64,000 nt of DNA from Aeromonas bivalvium (GTDB lineage Bacteria > Pseudomonadota > Gammaproteobacteria > Enterobacterales > Aeromonadaceae). Numbering within the stretch: the first letter of the stretch is position 1; the number at the start of each line of letters is the position of its first letter. The stretch covers positions 1 through 64,000 of the forward strand of contig NZ_CDBT01000047.1 of NCBI RefSeq assembly GCF_000819765.1, given 5' to 3'. The position numbers and the translations under genes are program-made. The notes under the pieces were generated by a model that saw only the letters and a list, made by a program, of their open reading frames with translations, did not search any database and was not told the DNA's origin. Below are positions 28,992-38,297 of the stretch, piece after piece.

Positions 28992-29051
28992 GGGGAGGCG
29001 TCACGCCTCCCCGAGTCGCTTCCGGTGAGGGCTCCCCGTGGTGCCTTCACC
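28992..29051 (+). other. Two intercistronic hairpins between ilvE and ilvD
   Basis: Hairpin one is a perfect 9-bp GGGGAGGCG/CGCCTCCCC stem (28992-29000 and 29004-29012) with a TCA loop. Hairpin two is a GGTGAGGGC/GCCTTCACC stem (29024-29032 and 29043-29051, one G-T pair). Neither is followed by a T run, so they are more likely to pause polymerase, protect or process mRNA than to terminate fully. Confidence 0.6.
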
Positions 29052-29130
29052 AGGATCGATTCCCGATCCGCGAATCACACATTCATGTTGAAAGACAATG
29101 CGCCCCAGGGGCATTCAGGGAGTAGAGACA

Positions 29131-30972
29131 ATGCCGAAGTTGAGATCCGCCACCACCACCCACGGACGTAACATGGCCGGGGCCCGGGCCCTCTGGCGTG
29201 CCACCGGCATGACAGATCAGGATTTCGGCAAGCCCATCATTGCCGTGGTCAACTCCTTCACCCAGTTCGTGCCCGGTCACGTTCACCTCAAGGATCTCGG
29301 CCAGCTGGTGGCCCGGGAGATCGAGGCCGCCGGCGGCGTCGCCAAGGAGTTCAACACCATAGCGGTGGATGACGGCATCGCCATGGGCCACGGCGGCATG
29401 CTCTATTCCCTGCCGTCCCGGGAACTCATCGCCGACTCGGTGGAGTACATGGTCAACGCCCACTGCGCCGATGCCATGGTCTGCATCTCCAACTGCGACA
29501 AGATCACTCCGGGGATGCTGATGGCCGCCCTGCGCATCAACATACCGGTGATCTTCGTCTCCGGCGGCCCCATGGAGGCGGGCAAGACCAAGCTCTCCGA
29601 TCAGATCATCAAGCTGGATCTGGTGGACGCCATGATCCAGGGGGCCGACCCCAAAGTCTCGGACGCCCAGAGCGATCAGATAGAGCGCAGCGCCTGCCCC
29701 ACCTGCGGCTCCTGCTCCGGCATGTTCACCGCCAACTCCATGAACTGCCTGACCGAGGCCCTGGGTCTCTCCCAGCCGGGCAACGGCTCCATGCTGGCGA
29801 CCCACGCCGATCGGGAGCAGCTGTTCAAGCTGGCCGGTCAGCGCATCGTTGCCCTGGCCAACCGTTACTACCAGCAGGATGACGAGAGCGCCCTGCCGCG
29901 CAACATCGCCACCAAGGCGGCGTTCGAGAACGCCATGGCCCTGGACATCGCCATGGGCGGCTCCACCAACACCGTGCTGCACCTGCTGGCGGCGGCCCAG
30001 GAGGCCGGGGTGGACTTCACCATGGCCGACATCGACCGCATGTCCCGCAAGGTGCCCCAGCTGTGCAAGGTGGCTCCGTCCACCCAGAAGTACCATATGG
30101 AAGACGTGCACCGCGCCGGCGGCGTGGTCGCCATCCTGGGCCAGCTGGAAAAAGCGGGCCTGGTGCACGGGGATGCCCGCAACGTGCTCGGCACCACCCT
30201 GGTCGAGCTGCTGGCGCAGTACGATGTCAGCCGCTGCGACGACAAGGCGGTGCACGACTTCTACCGCGCCGGTCCGGCCGGTATTCGCACCACCAAGGCC
30301 TTCAGCCAGAGCTGCCGCTGGCCCGAGCTGGATCTGGACCGGGCCGAAGGCTGCATCCGCTCCCTGGACAACGCCTACAGCCTGGAGGGGGGCCTGGCCG
30401 TGCTCTCCGGCAACCTGGCCCTCGATGGTGCCATCGTCAAGACCGCCGGGGTGGATGACGAGAACCTCACCTTCCGTGGCCCGGCCCGGGTATTCGAGAG
30501 CCAGGACACGGCGGTCGCCGGCATCCTGGACGGCACAGTGAAAGCGGGTGAAGTCGTGGTGATCCGCTACGAAGGGCCGAAAGGGGGCCCCGGCATGCAG
30601 GAGATGCTCTATCCCACCACCTATCTCAAGTCGATGGGATTGGGCAAGGCCTGCGCCCTCATCACGGACGGTCGCTTCTCCGGCGGCACCTCGGGCCTCT
30701 CCATTGGCCACGTCTCCCCGGAGGCGGCCTCTGGCGGCACCATAGGACTGGTGGAGGATGGGGACATGATCAACATCGACATCCCGGCCCGCAGCATGGT
30801 GCTGGAAGTAGCCGACAGCGTGCTGGCCGCTCGCCGCGCCGCCGCCTCGGCCCGTGGCTGGAAGCCGCTCAATCGTCAGCGTCAGGTCTCCTACGCCCTG
30901 CGTGCCTACGCCATGCTGGCCACCAGCGCCGACAAGGGCGCGGTGCGCGATTTAACCAAGCTGGAGGAGTGA
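29131..30972 (+). CDS. ilvD: Dihydroxy-acid dehydratase
   Basis: A 613-aa Fe-S enzyme (E. coli 616 aa). Cluster-ligand motifs [11 protein letters not shown] and [16 protein letters not shown] are intact, as is GRFSGGTSG near the C-terminus. It dehydrates dihydroxy acids to the 2-keto acids that IlvE transaminates. The ATG at 29131 begins the family N-terminus [19 protein letters not shown]; the frame from 29098 is an upstream extension. Its last base overlaps the start of a small frame (30972-31073) that repeats the IlvD C-terminus. Confidence 0.96.
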   Translation: MPKLRSATTTHGRNMAGARALWRATGMTDQDFGKPIIAVVNSFTQFVPGHVHLKDLGQLVAREIEAAGGVAKEFNTIAVDDGIAMGHGGMLYSLPSRELIADSVEYMVNAHCADAMVCISNCDKITPGMLMAALRINIPVIFVSGGPMEAGKTKLSDQIIKLDLVDAMIQGADPKVSDAQSDQIERSACPTCGSCSGMFTANSMNCLTEALGLSQPGNGSMLATHADREQLFKLAGQRIVALANRYYQQDDESALPRNIATKAAFENAMALDIAMGGSTNTVLHLLAAAQEAGVDFTMADIDRMSRKVPQLCKVAPSTQKYHMEDVHRAGGVVAILGQLEKAGLVHGDARNVLGTTLVELLAQYDVSRCDDKAVHDFYRAGPAGIRTTKAFSQSCRWPELDLDRAEGCIRSLDNAYSLEGGLAVLSGNLALDGAIVKTAGVDDENLTFRGPARVFESQDTAVAGILDGTVKAGEVVVIRYEGPKGGPGMQEMLYPTTYLKSMGLGKACALITDGRFSGGTSGLSIGHVSPEAASGGTIGLVEDGDMINIDIPARSMVLEVADSVLAARRAAASARGWKPLNRQRQVSYALRAYAMLATSADKGAVRDLTKLEE

Positions 30973-31073
30973 TGATGAACGCGACGACAGATCATTCATG
31001 CAAAGTGCCGCTCGCCTCTGTCTGTGCCGACAAGGGGTTGGTGTGGTGCGACCTCAGCAAGCCGGAGGAGTAA
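30972..31073 (+). pseudogene. 33-codon frame repeating the ilvD 3' end
   Basis: An ATGA overlap joins the ilvD stop to a frame beginning MMNATTDHS and ending CADKGLVWCDLSKPEE. The true IlvD terminus is [15 protein letters not shown]. At the DNA level 31026-31073 aligns with 30928-30972 at roughly 75% identity with one 3-base insertion, including the final GGAGGAGT. It ends four bases before ilvA, and its last GGAGGAG is the ilvA ribosome binding site. Best read as a diverged copy of the ilvD end trapped at the junction; it may still be translated by coupling. Confidence 0.7.
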
Positions 31074-31076
31074 GCC

Positions 31077-32597
31077 ATGGTCTCTGCGGCTGATTATCTA
31101 CGCAAGGTGTTGCTCTCTCCCGTCTATGAGGCGGCGCGGGTGACACCGCTGCAAACCCTGAAAAAACTCTCCGAGCGGCTCGGCAACCAGGTCTCCCTCA
31201 AGCGGGAAGACCTGCAGCCGGTGCACTCCTTCAAGCTGCGGGGGGCCTATCACAAGATCGCCACCCTGAGCGCCGAGCAGAAATCCCACGGCGTGGTGGC
31301 GGCCTCGGCCGGCAACCATGCCCAGGGGGTTGCCCTGTCGGCGGCCAAGCTCGGCATCAAGGCCATCATAGTGATGCCCAAGACCACGCCGGACATCAAG
31401 ATCGATGCGGTGCGCCGCCTGGGTGGCAACGTGCTGCTGTTTGGCAACAGTTTCGACGAGGCCTACGGCGAGAGTCGCCGCCTGGCAGAAACCGAGGGCT
31501 ACACCCTGATCCCGCCGTTCGACGACGTCGAGGTGATCGCGGGCCAGGGCACCATAGGCAAGGAGCTGCTGGAGCAGGACACCCACCTGACCCACGTCTT
31601 CGTGCCCGTAGGCGGCGGCGGCCTGGCCGCCGGGGTGGCGGTCTACATCAAGCAGCTGCTGCCGGATGTGAAGGTGATCGGGGTGGAAGCCGAGGGCTCC
31701 GCCTGCCTCAAGGCCGCCATGGAGGCGGGCGAGCCGGTCAATCTGGATAGAGTCTCCCTGTTTGCGGACGGGGTGGCGGTCAGGCGCATCGGCGAGGAGA
31801 CCTTCCGCCTGTGCAACCAGTATCTGGACGAGGTGGTGACCGTCTCCAACGACCAGATCTGCGCGGCGCTCAAAGACATCTTCGACGACTGCCGCGCCAT
31901 CGCCGAGCCGTCGGGGGCCTTGTCCCTGGCCGGTCTCAAGGCCTACAGCGAGCGAGAGCAGGTCAAGGGCGGGCGGATGGCGGCCATCCTTTCCGGCGCC
32001 AACGTCAACTTCCACAGCCTGCGTTATGTCTCCGAGCGCTGCGAAATAGGCGAGAAACGCGAGGGCATGCTGGCGGTGACCATCCCCGAGCGCAAGGGGG
32101 CCTTCCTCGATTTTTGCCGCCAGCTTGGGCCCCGCATGGTGACCGAGTTCAACTACCGCTACGCGGATGCGGCCCAGGCCTCCCTGTTCGTCTCGGTGCG
32201 CCTCACCGGCGGTGACGAGGAGCTGGGCCAGATCATCGATCAGCTCGGCGGCAACGGCTACCCCGTGGTCAACATGACAGAGAGCGAGCTGGCCAAGAAT
32301 CACGTGCGCTACATGATTGGCGGCCGCCCGGCCCGGCCCCTCGGTGAACGCCTCTACAGCTTCAAGTTTCCGGAGCAGCCGGGGGCCTTGATGCGCTTTC
32401 TCGAGACCCTGGGTTGCCGCTGGAACATCAGCCTGTTCCACTACCGCAACCACGGCGCCGACTATGGCCGGGTGCTGTGCGCCTTCGAGCTGCCGGACGA
32501 GGACGTGGCTGCCTTCCACGACTACCTCTACGAACTGGGGTATGACTGGAAGGAGGTGAGCGAGGATCCCGCCTATCGCCTGTTCCTGGCGAACTGA
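31077..32597 (+). CDS. ilvA: Threonine dehydratase, biosynthetic
   Basis: A 506-aa PLP enzyme (E. coli 514 aa). The PLP lysine lies in HSFKLRGAYHKI, the phosphate loop is PVGGGGLAAG, and a C-terminal regulatory half (~residue 325 on) contains the two ACT-like repeats that bind isoleucine and valine. It converts threonine to 2-ketobutyrate, the committed step to isoleucine. Last gene of ilvGMEDA, with GGAGGAG just upstream. A GC-rich hairpin follows. Confidence 0.96.
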   Translation: MVSAADYLRKVLLSPVYEAARVTPLQTLKKLSERLGNQVSLKREDLQPVHSFKLRGAYHKIATLSAEQKSHGVVAASAGNHAQGVALSAAKLGIKAIIVMPKTTPDIKIDAVRRLGGNVLLFGNSFDEAYGESRRLAETEGYTLIPPFDDVEVIAGQGTIGKELLEQDTHLTHVFVPVGGGGLAAGVAVYIKQLLPDVKVIGVEAEGSACLKAAMEAGEPVNLDRVSLFADGVAVRRIGEETFRLCNQYLDEVVTVSNDQICAALKDIFDDCRAIAEPSGALSLAGLKAYSEREQVKGGRMAAILSGANVNFHSLRYVSERCEIGEKREGMLAVTIPERKGAFLDFCRQLGPRMVTEFNYRYADAAQASLFVSVRLTGGDEELGQIIDQLGGNGYPVVNMTESELAKNHVRYMIGGRPARPLGERLYSFKFPEQPGALMRFLETLGCRWNISLFHYRNHGADYGRVLCAFELPDEDVAAFHDYLYELGYDWKEVSEDPAYRLFLAN

Positions 32598-32616
32598 ACA
32601 GGGATTGGCTGAGTGA

Positions 32617-32646
32617 AGAGGGGGGCGCTGGCCCCCCTCTCTCATG
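32617..32646 (+). terminator. Probable terminator after ilvA
   Basis: Perfect 10-bp stem AGAGGGGGGC/GCCCCCCTCT (32617-32626 and 32631-32640) with a GCTG loop, followed by a pyrimidine run (CTCTC) and not a pure T tract. Probable end of the ilv operon. Confidence 0.6.
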
Positions 32647-32805
32647 GGGGAGAGCCCGGCGTGTGCCGACGGGCTCACACTCTGACCCACCGGATCGTTT
32701 GAGACCGAGCCAGGATGGGATAGGCTGGAGTGCCCGGCCCTGCGCGGCTCCCTGCGAGCGGGCACCATGGGCCGAGGTTCGCCATCACAGACTCAAGGAA
32801 GAGGC

Positions 32806-33942
32806 ATGCACATGACAAGATCCCTGCTGGCGCTCCTGATGGGCGCCACCGGTATGAGCGGGCTGGCCCAGGCCCAGGGCCTGGACAACAGCTGGTATCT
32901 GGGGGGCAAGGCGGGCTGGTCCCACTATTTCGGGGCCGATTTCGAGCCCGGGATAGCGCGGGCGTTCGAGCTGGTAGGCGCCGATGAACAGGAGGACGCC
33001 CTCGGTCTGGGTCTGTTCGTCGGCTATCAGCTCAACCCCAACCTCGGCTTCGAGCTTGGCTACGACCATCTGGGCAGTTATCGCCTCAGCGGTCGCCAGC
33101 GCCAAGATGGCCTCAGCGCCGGCCTGACCGGCGAGGCCAGGGCCCAGCTCGTCCAGGCCAGCATGCGTATCGGTTACCCCGTCACTCCCAGCCTGGATCT
33201 CTATGGCCGTCTCGGCGGCGCCTATGGCTGGACCGAGAGCGACGTGAGCGCAGAGATCACAGTGGACAGCAGCCAGTTTCGCGACTCGGCCAATGGCAAC
33301 AAGTACCATGGTGCGGCCTTTGTCGGCGCCCTCGGCGGCGAATATGCCCTCAACCCCAGCTGGGCCCTGCGCCTCGAGTATCAATACACCACCCCCCTCG
33401 GCAACAGCTCTCTGGACGAGTCCGGCATAGAGCTGGACAACGGCCTGCTCGCCCTCGCCATCGTCTACCGTTTCGGCCAGGGGGAGGACGTGCAGGCCGA
33501 GATCAGCCCGGCGCCCGCCCCCGTGCCCCCCGCCACCGTCATCATCCGCCAGCGATTCTCCCTGAGCTCGGATCTGCTGTTCGCCTTCAACGAGGCGCAC
33601 CTCAGAGCGGAGGCCAATCAGGCGCTGGACACCCTGTTCCAGCAGATAGTGGCGGCCAATCCCAGGGATGGGGTGGCGACCGTGGTGGGGCACACGGACC
33701 GGCTGGGGGCCGATGATTACAACCAGCGCCTGTCGGAGCGGCGAGCCCGGGCCGTGGCCGATGGGCTGATCGCCCGAGGCTGGCCGGCGGACAAGGTGGA
33801 GGTGACGGGGCGTGGCGAGCAGGAGCCGGTCACCGGCAACCGCTGCAACGGCGGCAGCAAGCGGGAACTGATCCCCTGTCTGGCCCCGGATCGGCGGGTC
33901 GATATCCAGCTGGAGGGGGTGGGGGAGCCATCTCAGCCATAA
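32806..33942 (+). CDS. OmpA-family outer membrane protein
   Basis: About 378 aa: signal peptide (MTRSLLALLMGATGMSGLAQA), an eight-stranded OmpA-type beta-barrel (residues ~25-225, opening NSWYLGGKAGWSHYF), a proline-rich hinge (SPAPAPVPPAT) and a C-terminal OmpA peptidoglycan-binding domain (VVGHTDRLGADDYNQRLSERRA). The late pair GNRCNGGSKRELIPCLAPDRR is the usual two-cysteine OmpA ending. It ties the outer membrane to peptidoglycan. AAGGA precedes the ATG at 32806; a second ATG follows at 32812. Confidence 0.92.
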   Translation: MHMTRSLLALLMGATGMSGLAQAQGLDNSWYLGGKAGWSHYFGADFEPGIARAFELVGADEQEDALGLGLFVGYQLNPNLGFELGYDHLGSYRLSGRQRQDGLSAGLTGEARAQLVQASMRIGYPVTPSLDLYGRLGGAYGWTESDVSAEITVDSSQFRDSANGNKYHGAAFVGALGGEYALNPSWALRLEYQYTTPLGNSSLDESGIELDNGLLALAIVYRFGQGEDVQAEISPAPAPVPPATVIIRQRFSLSSDLLFAFNEAHLRAEANQALDTLFQQIVAANPRDGVATVVGHTDRLGADDYNQRLSERRARAVADGLIARGWPADKVEVTGRGEQEPVTGNRCNGGSKRELIPCLAPDRRVDIQLEGVGEPSQP

Positions 33943-34111
33943 CGCCGGCCCCAACCCCGCAGGTGACGCTGACTCGCCCGGGCCTTTGCCTGTCGCCGGC
34001 GAGTCGAAACACCCGCAGCAGGGCGCAGGCCTGGGTCTGCCTTGGGACAATGGCGATGCGCCATGGCAGTATGGCAAGCAGGATCAATGAGTTGACGACA
34101 AGGAGTCCAGC

Positions 34112-34858
34112 ATGGGCAAGGTAGCACTGATCACGGGGGCGAGTCGCGGCATAGGGGCCGCCACCGCCCGGTTGCTGGCGCAGCAGGGGTATCGGCTCTG
34201 CCTCAACTATCTGCGGGAAGCGGCCAGCGCCGAGGTCCTGGCCGAAACCTTGAGGGCGCAGGGGGCCGAAGTGATCACGGTGCAGGCCGATGTGGCGGAC
34301 GAGGCGGCTGTGGTGCGGCTGTTTGAGACCCTGGATGCGCGTCTCGGCCCCCTCGACGCCCTGGTCAACAATGCGGGTATCCTGCTGCCCCAGTGCCGGG
34401 TCGAAGATCTCGACGCCGCCCGCATCAACCGCCTGCTGACCACCAATGTCACCAGCCAGCTGCTCTGCTGCCGGGAGGCGGTCAGACGCATGTCCCGCCG
34501 TCATGGCGGCCGGGGCGGGGCCATCGTCAATGTCTCCTCGGCGGCGGCCCGGCTGGGGTCGCCCCATGAATACGTGGATTATGCCGCCAGCAAGGGGGCC
34601 ATCGACACCCTGACCCGGGGCCTGGCCCTGGAGGTGGCGGGGGAGGGGATCCGGGTCAATGGGGTGCGCCCCGGCTTTATCCACACCCGGATGCACGGGG
34701 ATGGCGGCGAGCCAGACAGGGTGGCCCGCCTCGCCCCCCAGCTCCCCCTGGGACGCGGTGGTGAGCCGGTCGAGGTCGCCGCCGCCATCCGCTGGCTGCT
34801 CAGCGACGAGGCCTCCTATGTCACCGGTGCCTTCATCGATCTGGCGGGGGGCCGCTGA
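34112..34858 (+). CDS. SDR-family NAD(P)-dependent oxidoreductase
   Basis: A 248-aa classical short-chain dehydrogenase/reductase: cofactor motif TGASRGIG (8-15), NNAG (86-89), catalytic serine region VSS (S142/S143) and YAASK with Y157 and K161. The C-terminal LAGGR ending resembles FabG-like and glucose/ribitol-type dehydrogenases. Substrate is not predictable. A good RBS (AAGGAG) precedes the start. It has no evident partner genes. Confidence 0.9.
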   Translation: MGKVALITGASRGIGAATARLLAQQGYRLCLNYLREAASAEVLAETLRAQGAEVITVQADVADEAAVVRLFETLDARLGPLDALVNNAGILLPQCRVEDLDAARINRLLTTNVTSQLLCCREAVRRMSRRHGGRGGAIVNVSSAAARLGSPHEYVDYAASKGAIDTLTRGLALEVAGEGIRVNGVRPGFIHTRMHGDGGEPDRVARLAPQLPLGRGGEPVEVAAAIRWLLSDEASYVTGAFIDLAGGR

Positions 34859-35042
34859 GGCAGCCCCCTTGGTAAAACTGACCAACTTGTGGTCTAAATG
34901 ACTCTTTTTCTGCCGCAGACTCTGGGTGGATGAAGAGTTTTTTTTATATGAATCATGCCATTACGTTTTGGCACAGGGATTGCCATTGATCCAGCGTCAA
35001 GGGGGAAGCCCATGGGGGCTGCCCGCAACAAGGATGAGCGAG

Positions 35043-35768
35043 ATGAAACAGATGATGATGGTCATGGTGCTGGCATTGGGGTTGGCGGGGTGCAGCTGGC
35101 AGGACGATGAGGTGATTTGGGGTCAGGGAGCGACCGTCGTGGCGCAGTTGCCCCTCGGGGACAGGGTCGACAGGATATTGGCCGTGGTGCCGGCGGATAT
35201 CAGGCTGGTGCACGGATCTGAACGCGGGATCCGGGTGGAGGGTCAGGAGAATCTCCTGCCCTACCTGACCTTCAGCGAGAGTGGCCGCAAGCTGGAGATA
35301 GAGGTCAAGGAGGGATACCGGCTCAGCACCGACGAGGGACTCAAGGTCATAATCACTCTGCCCAGCCTGCGCGAGCTGGCCCTGGCGGGGAGCAGCCGGG
35401 CCGAGGTGGGCGCCTTCGAGGGGGATGAGCTGACCCTCTCATTGGCGGGGTCGGGGGGCATACGCACCGATCGGCTGGAGGTCAGGAGTCTGGAGGGCAA
35501 CATCGCCGGCTCGGGGGATCTTGCCCTGGGGCAGGGTCATGCCGACAGCCTCACCTTCAACATCGCAGGCTCGGGGGGCATAGCCGCCGGGGAGCTGCAG
35601 GCCAGGGAGGTCGAGATCAAGATCGCCGGCAGCGGCGATGTGGCGGTGCGCGCGGCGCAGAGGCTGACGGCCACCATAGCGGGCTCCGGCAACATCGACT
35701 ACTGGGGGGATCCCGAGATAGAGAGCGAGATCGCGGGGTCGGGACAACTGGTGCGCCAGGGGGGCTGA
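35043..35768 (+). CDS. DUF2807-type (head GIN domain) lipoprotein
   Basis: About 241 aa. An N-terminal lipoprotein signal (MKQMMMVMVLALGLAGC) has the lipobox LAGC. The remainder is a repetitive beta-helix-like domain with recurring AGSG turns (LAGSGGIRTD, IAGSGDLALG, IAGSGGIAAG, IAGSGDVAVR, IAGSGNIDYW, IAGSGQLVRQ), the DUF2807/GIN pattern. Function unknown; such proteins are cell-envelope associated. AAGGA eight bases upstream supports 35043 over 35034 and over the long frame from 34926. A strong terminator follows. Confidence 0.88.
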   Translation: MKQMMMVMVLALGLAGCSWQDDEVIWGQGATVVAQLPLGDRVDRILAVVPADIRLVHGSERGIRVEGQENLLPYLTFSESGRKLEIEVKEGYRLSTDEGLKVIITLPSLRELALAGSSRAEVGAFEGDELTLSLAGSGGIRTDRLEVRSLEGNIAGSGDLALGQGHADSLTFNIAGSGGIAAGELQAREVEIKIAGSGDVAVRAAQRLTATIAGSGNIDYWGDPEIESEIAGSGQLVRQGG

Positions 35769-35793
35769 CCTCGCGCCATGTTGCAGAGACGAC

Positions 35794-35820
35794 ACGGGCC
35801 CCGAGGGGCCCGTTTCTTTT
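35794..35820 (+). terminator. Terminator after the DUF2807 gene
   Basis: ACGGGCCCC/GGGGCCCGT stem (35794-35802 and 35805-35813) with a very tight loop, followed by TTCTTTT. Confidence 0.85.
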
Positions 35821-35889
35821 GTCGTGCCTGCCCATCGGGGGAGGGCGAGCCCTGCCAGCATAGTCCCCCACCCCTGTCTGCTGGGTGGC

Positions 35890-36396
35890 TCAGGCGAGGG
35901 GAAGGTGCAGCGCCTTGTCGGCGTTGAGCCGCATCAGCAACCACTGCATGCCGGCGAGATGCTGGTGGTCGTGACTGACCAGCAGGCGCGCCAGGCCATC
36001 CAGGGTGACCTCCCCATAGTTGCCATAATGGGCCCGTCGCCCCCAGGCCGAGGAGGGCAGCCCCTGGAGCCAGGTGACAGTGTGAGTGCGGGCGGCGCGA
36101 AAGCGGGCCAGCTGCACGGCGGGGTCCTGATGGGGATAGTCATTGTCCTGGGCCAGCTGGTAGCCATCGAGGGACGCCAGCTCGGGCAGCGTCTCCTCCA
36201 GGGTGCGCAAGAAGCGCACCTGATAGCCTTGCGTCTCTATGTCCAGCAGGTGACAGAGGTGGCCCAGGGCACTGAAGCGCTCGGAGGGGATGCCGGCCCA
36301 GTTGGCCGGCTCCCAGTTCAGGTAATCGTCAGGCAGCTGGTCGAGCAGCTGCTCGAATCGATCAGGCATGGCCAGCAGTGTGGTGAAGATGGGCAT
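35890..36396 (-). CDS. DinB-like metalloprotein
   Basis: A 168-aa protein with the DinB four-helix pattern: an early helix LGHLCHLLDIETQGYQ and a late SHDHQHLAGMQ give the histidines of the usual metal site. DinB-fold proteins include thiol-dependent transferases and many with no known role; I cannot choose between them. Its start lies one base after the end of the LctP-type permease gene, so the two are probably cotranscribed, though a functional link is not obvious. Confidence 0.8.
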   Translation of the reverse strand: MPIFTTLLAMPDRFEQLLDQLPDDYLNWEPANWAGIPSERFSALGHLCHLLDIETQGYQVRFLRTLEETLPELASLDGYQLAQDNDYPHQDPAVQLARFRAARTHTVTWLQGLPSSAWGRRAHYGNYGEVTLDGLARLLVSHDHQHLAGMQWLLMRLNADKALHLPLA

Positions 36397-36397
36397 G

Positions 36398-37831
36398 TCA
36401 GCCTCCGGTGGTGATGGCGCTGGCCAGCAGGGTACCGACCGCCGCCACCAGCAGGGTATTGGCGAGTACCAGCCAGAAGGCGAAGCGGATCAGGCTCTGC
36501 TCCTCCTCATGGCTCCCCTTGGCCAGGCCGATCAGCAGGGCGACCATGGGCAGGGAGCCCAGGGCGGCATGACCGGCGGCACTGTTCTGGACGGCCGCCA
36601 TGATGGGCAGCAGCGACGGTGCGAGGGGCAGGTGGGCGATGGAGGGCATGACGATGGCGTTGCCGCCGACGTTGGAGCCCGTGATGTAGCCAGACAGGGC
36701 GCCGAACAGGGCGATCAGAGGGCTCAGCAGGCTGGCGCTGAGCTCGCTCAGGCCCTGGTTGATGCTGGTCAGGAAGCCGGCCTTGACCAGCAGCTGGGAC
36801 ATGAAGAGGAAGAAGAGGATGGTGAGCAGGGGGCGCTTGGCCCGATTGAACCAGGCCTGCCCCAGCTGCTGGCTCCCCTCACGGGCGATCAGCAGCAGGC
36901 TGACGCAGAGCAGTGCCAGACCGGGGGAGGCGAGGGGCTTCCAGCTCACCTGGTTGCCCTGGACAACCAGGAGATCGGCGATGCCAAACAGGGCGTTGAG
37001 CCCCTTGAGCAGCAAGATGGCCGCCAGCAGGGCGAGGTAGGGCCAGGCCTGGCGGGGGAACTGGAGCCGGGCCTGCTCCTTGAAGCGTGCCCAGGCCAGT
37101 CCGGCCAGCAGGATGGCACCACCGGCGCCGACTCCCGCAATCTCGGGTCCCGCCGTGCGGCTGATGAAGTGCAGCAACAGGATGAAGAGCCCGGCCATGG
37201 CGCAGCCTGCCAGATAGACCAGGGGGTGCCTCTGCCCCATCAGCCAGAGGGCCAGACTGATGGCCAGCATGAAGACAGGGGCGCTGGTCCAGGCGGCCCA
37301 GGCGCCGAGCGTCTCTGCGGGCAGGCCCGCCAGGGCCGCCCCTATGACGGTGGCCAGCCCCAGGGTACCCCAGGGCATGATGCACATGCCGGTGAGGGCG
37401 ATGCGCAGCGCCACCTGGCGATCCAGCAGGGCCAGCAGCAGGGGAACCGTGGCGATGAGTGACACCCCGAAGCCGGTCATGGACTCGAGCAGGGGAGCCA
37501 GCCCCAGCACGACGAAGACCGCGAGGGCGGCTCCCCGCCAGCCGAGTCCGCTCACCCAGCCCTCCAGGGCCTGATTGGCCCGGATGCGCTCCAGATAGAT
37601 GACGAACAGCAGGCCAGGGGCTATCACGCAGGCCGTGCTCAGGAAGAGCACAATGCTGTCTTGCAGCACCCGCACCAGGGTGGCGGGGAGGAAGGGATCC
37701 GCCAGGCCGCCGAACCAGAGGGCCAGGGCCAGCAGGGAGCCCATCAGGGCCGCCTGCACCGGGGGACGTTTCAGCCCCATGATGAGGGAGATCACCAGCA
37801 GTATGGGTGAGAGTTGAATGAGGGCAATCAT
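36398..37831 (-). CDS. L-lactate permease (LctP) family transporter
   Basis: A 477-aa polytopic membrane protein with about 12-13 hydrophobic segments. LctP signatures: LAPLLESMTGFGVSLIATVPL near residue 105 and SGYITGSNVGGNAIVMPS near 370. It is shorter than E. coli LldP (551 aa). The family imports lactate or glycolate with protons. No lactate dehydrogenase gene is adjacent, so the true substrate (another hydroxy- or short organic acid) is open. The start at 37831 (MIALIQLSP) is preferred over the in-frame codon at 37846. Confidence 0.85.
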   Translation of the reverse strand: MIALIQLSPILLVISLIMGLKRPPVQAALMGSLLALALWFGGLADPFLPATLVRVLQDSIVLFLSTACVIAPGLLFVIYLERIRANQALEGWVSGLGWRGAALAVFVVLGLAPLLESMTGFGVSLIATVPLLLALLDRQVALRIALTGMCIMPWGTLGLATVIGAALAGLPAETLGAWAAWTSAPVFMLAISLALWLMGQRHPLVYLAGCAMAGLFILLLHFISRTAGPEIAGVGAGGAILLAGLAWARFKEQARLQFPRQAWPYLALLAAILLLKGLNALFGIADLLVVQGNQVSWKPLASPGLALLCVSLLLIAREGSQQLGQAWFNRAKRPLLTILFFLFMSQLLVKAGFLTSINQGLSELSASLLSPLIALFGALSGYITGSNVGGNAIVMPSIAHLPLAPSLLPIMAAVQNSAAGHAALGSLPMVALLIGLAKGSHEEEQSLIRFAFWLVLANTLLVAAVGTLLASAITTGG

Positions 37832-38297
37832 GATGGGATCTCGCAATGGGGGTAAGGGTGGCGAAAGAGTCTTGGCGATTTTCTAGCATGGTGGCAGATG
37901 AGATTCAAGGCGATCCAATCTGTACTTGGTTAGCATAAATATTTGTTTTTAATCGAATTAGTGAAAGTTAGTGCTGGTGAATCGGCTCCACTGGCGTCAT
38001 CCGTCGGCGCCCAGCTTGGGGTTCTGGCGGCGATGCCGTAGGGGGCGCGGCTGGGGGAGGGGCGAACCATATCTGCTGCGCCGGTACGGGCTGGCAACAT
38101 TTAATGTCAGGAAAAATATCTGCGAGGGTGGCGAGAAAAGGGGGCGGGAGGCCGGGGCAGATAGGGGGAAAGTGGGCCATGTGGCGCAGGAGAGGGGGGA
38201 TCAGCCGTCAATCGAGCGTGACTCGGGCAAGGGGCGGTGGGCGATCCGGGAAGGGAGGGCAGCTGGGCTGCCCTCGGTGCCTCGGTATGGGGGGCTG
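37832..38297. other. Intergenic region upstream of the LctP-type gene
   Basis: A 466-bp stretch without a gene I can support. Its left end is AT-rich (37910-37970) and probably holds the permease promoter. A perfect 9-bp hairpin GAGGGCAGC/GCTGCCCTC (38255-38263, 38267-38275) lies just downstream of fghA and could end that operon, though it lacks a T run. Short frames here are purine- or proline-rich shadows. Confidence 0.4.

Noticed and set aside
34859-35023. GGCAGCCCCC and GGGGGCTGCC inverted repeat flanking the DUF2807 upstream region
   Set aside because: A 10-bp GC-only match about 150 bp apart is easily expected by chance in this GC-rich DNA and has no target duplication.
37968-38180. 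70-codon proline-rich minus-strand frame
   Set aside because: No RBS, no family, low complexity; it lies in a probable regulatory or intergenic region.
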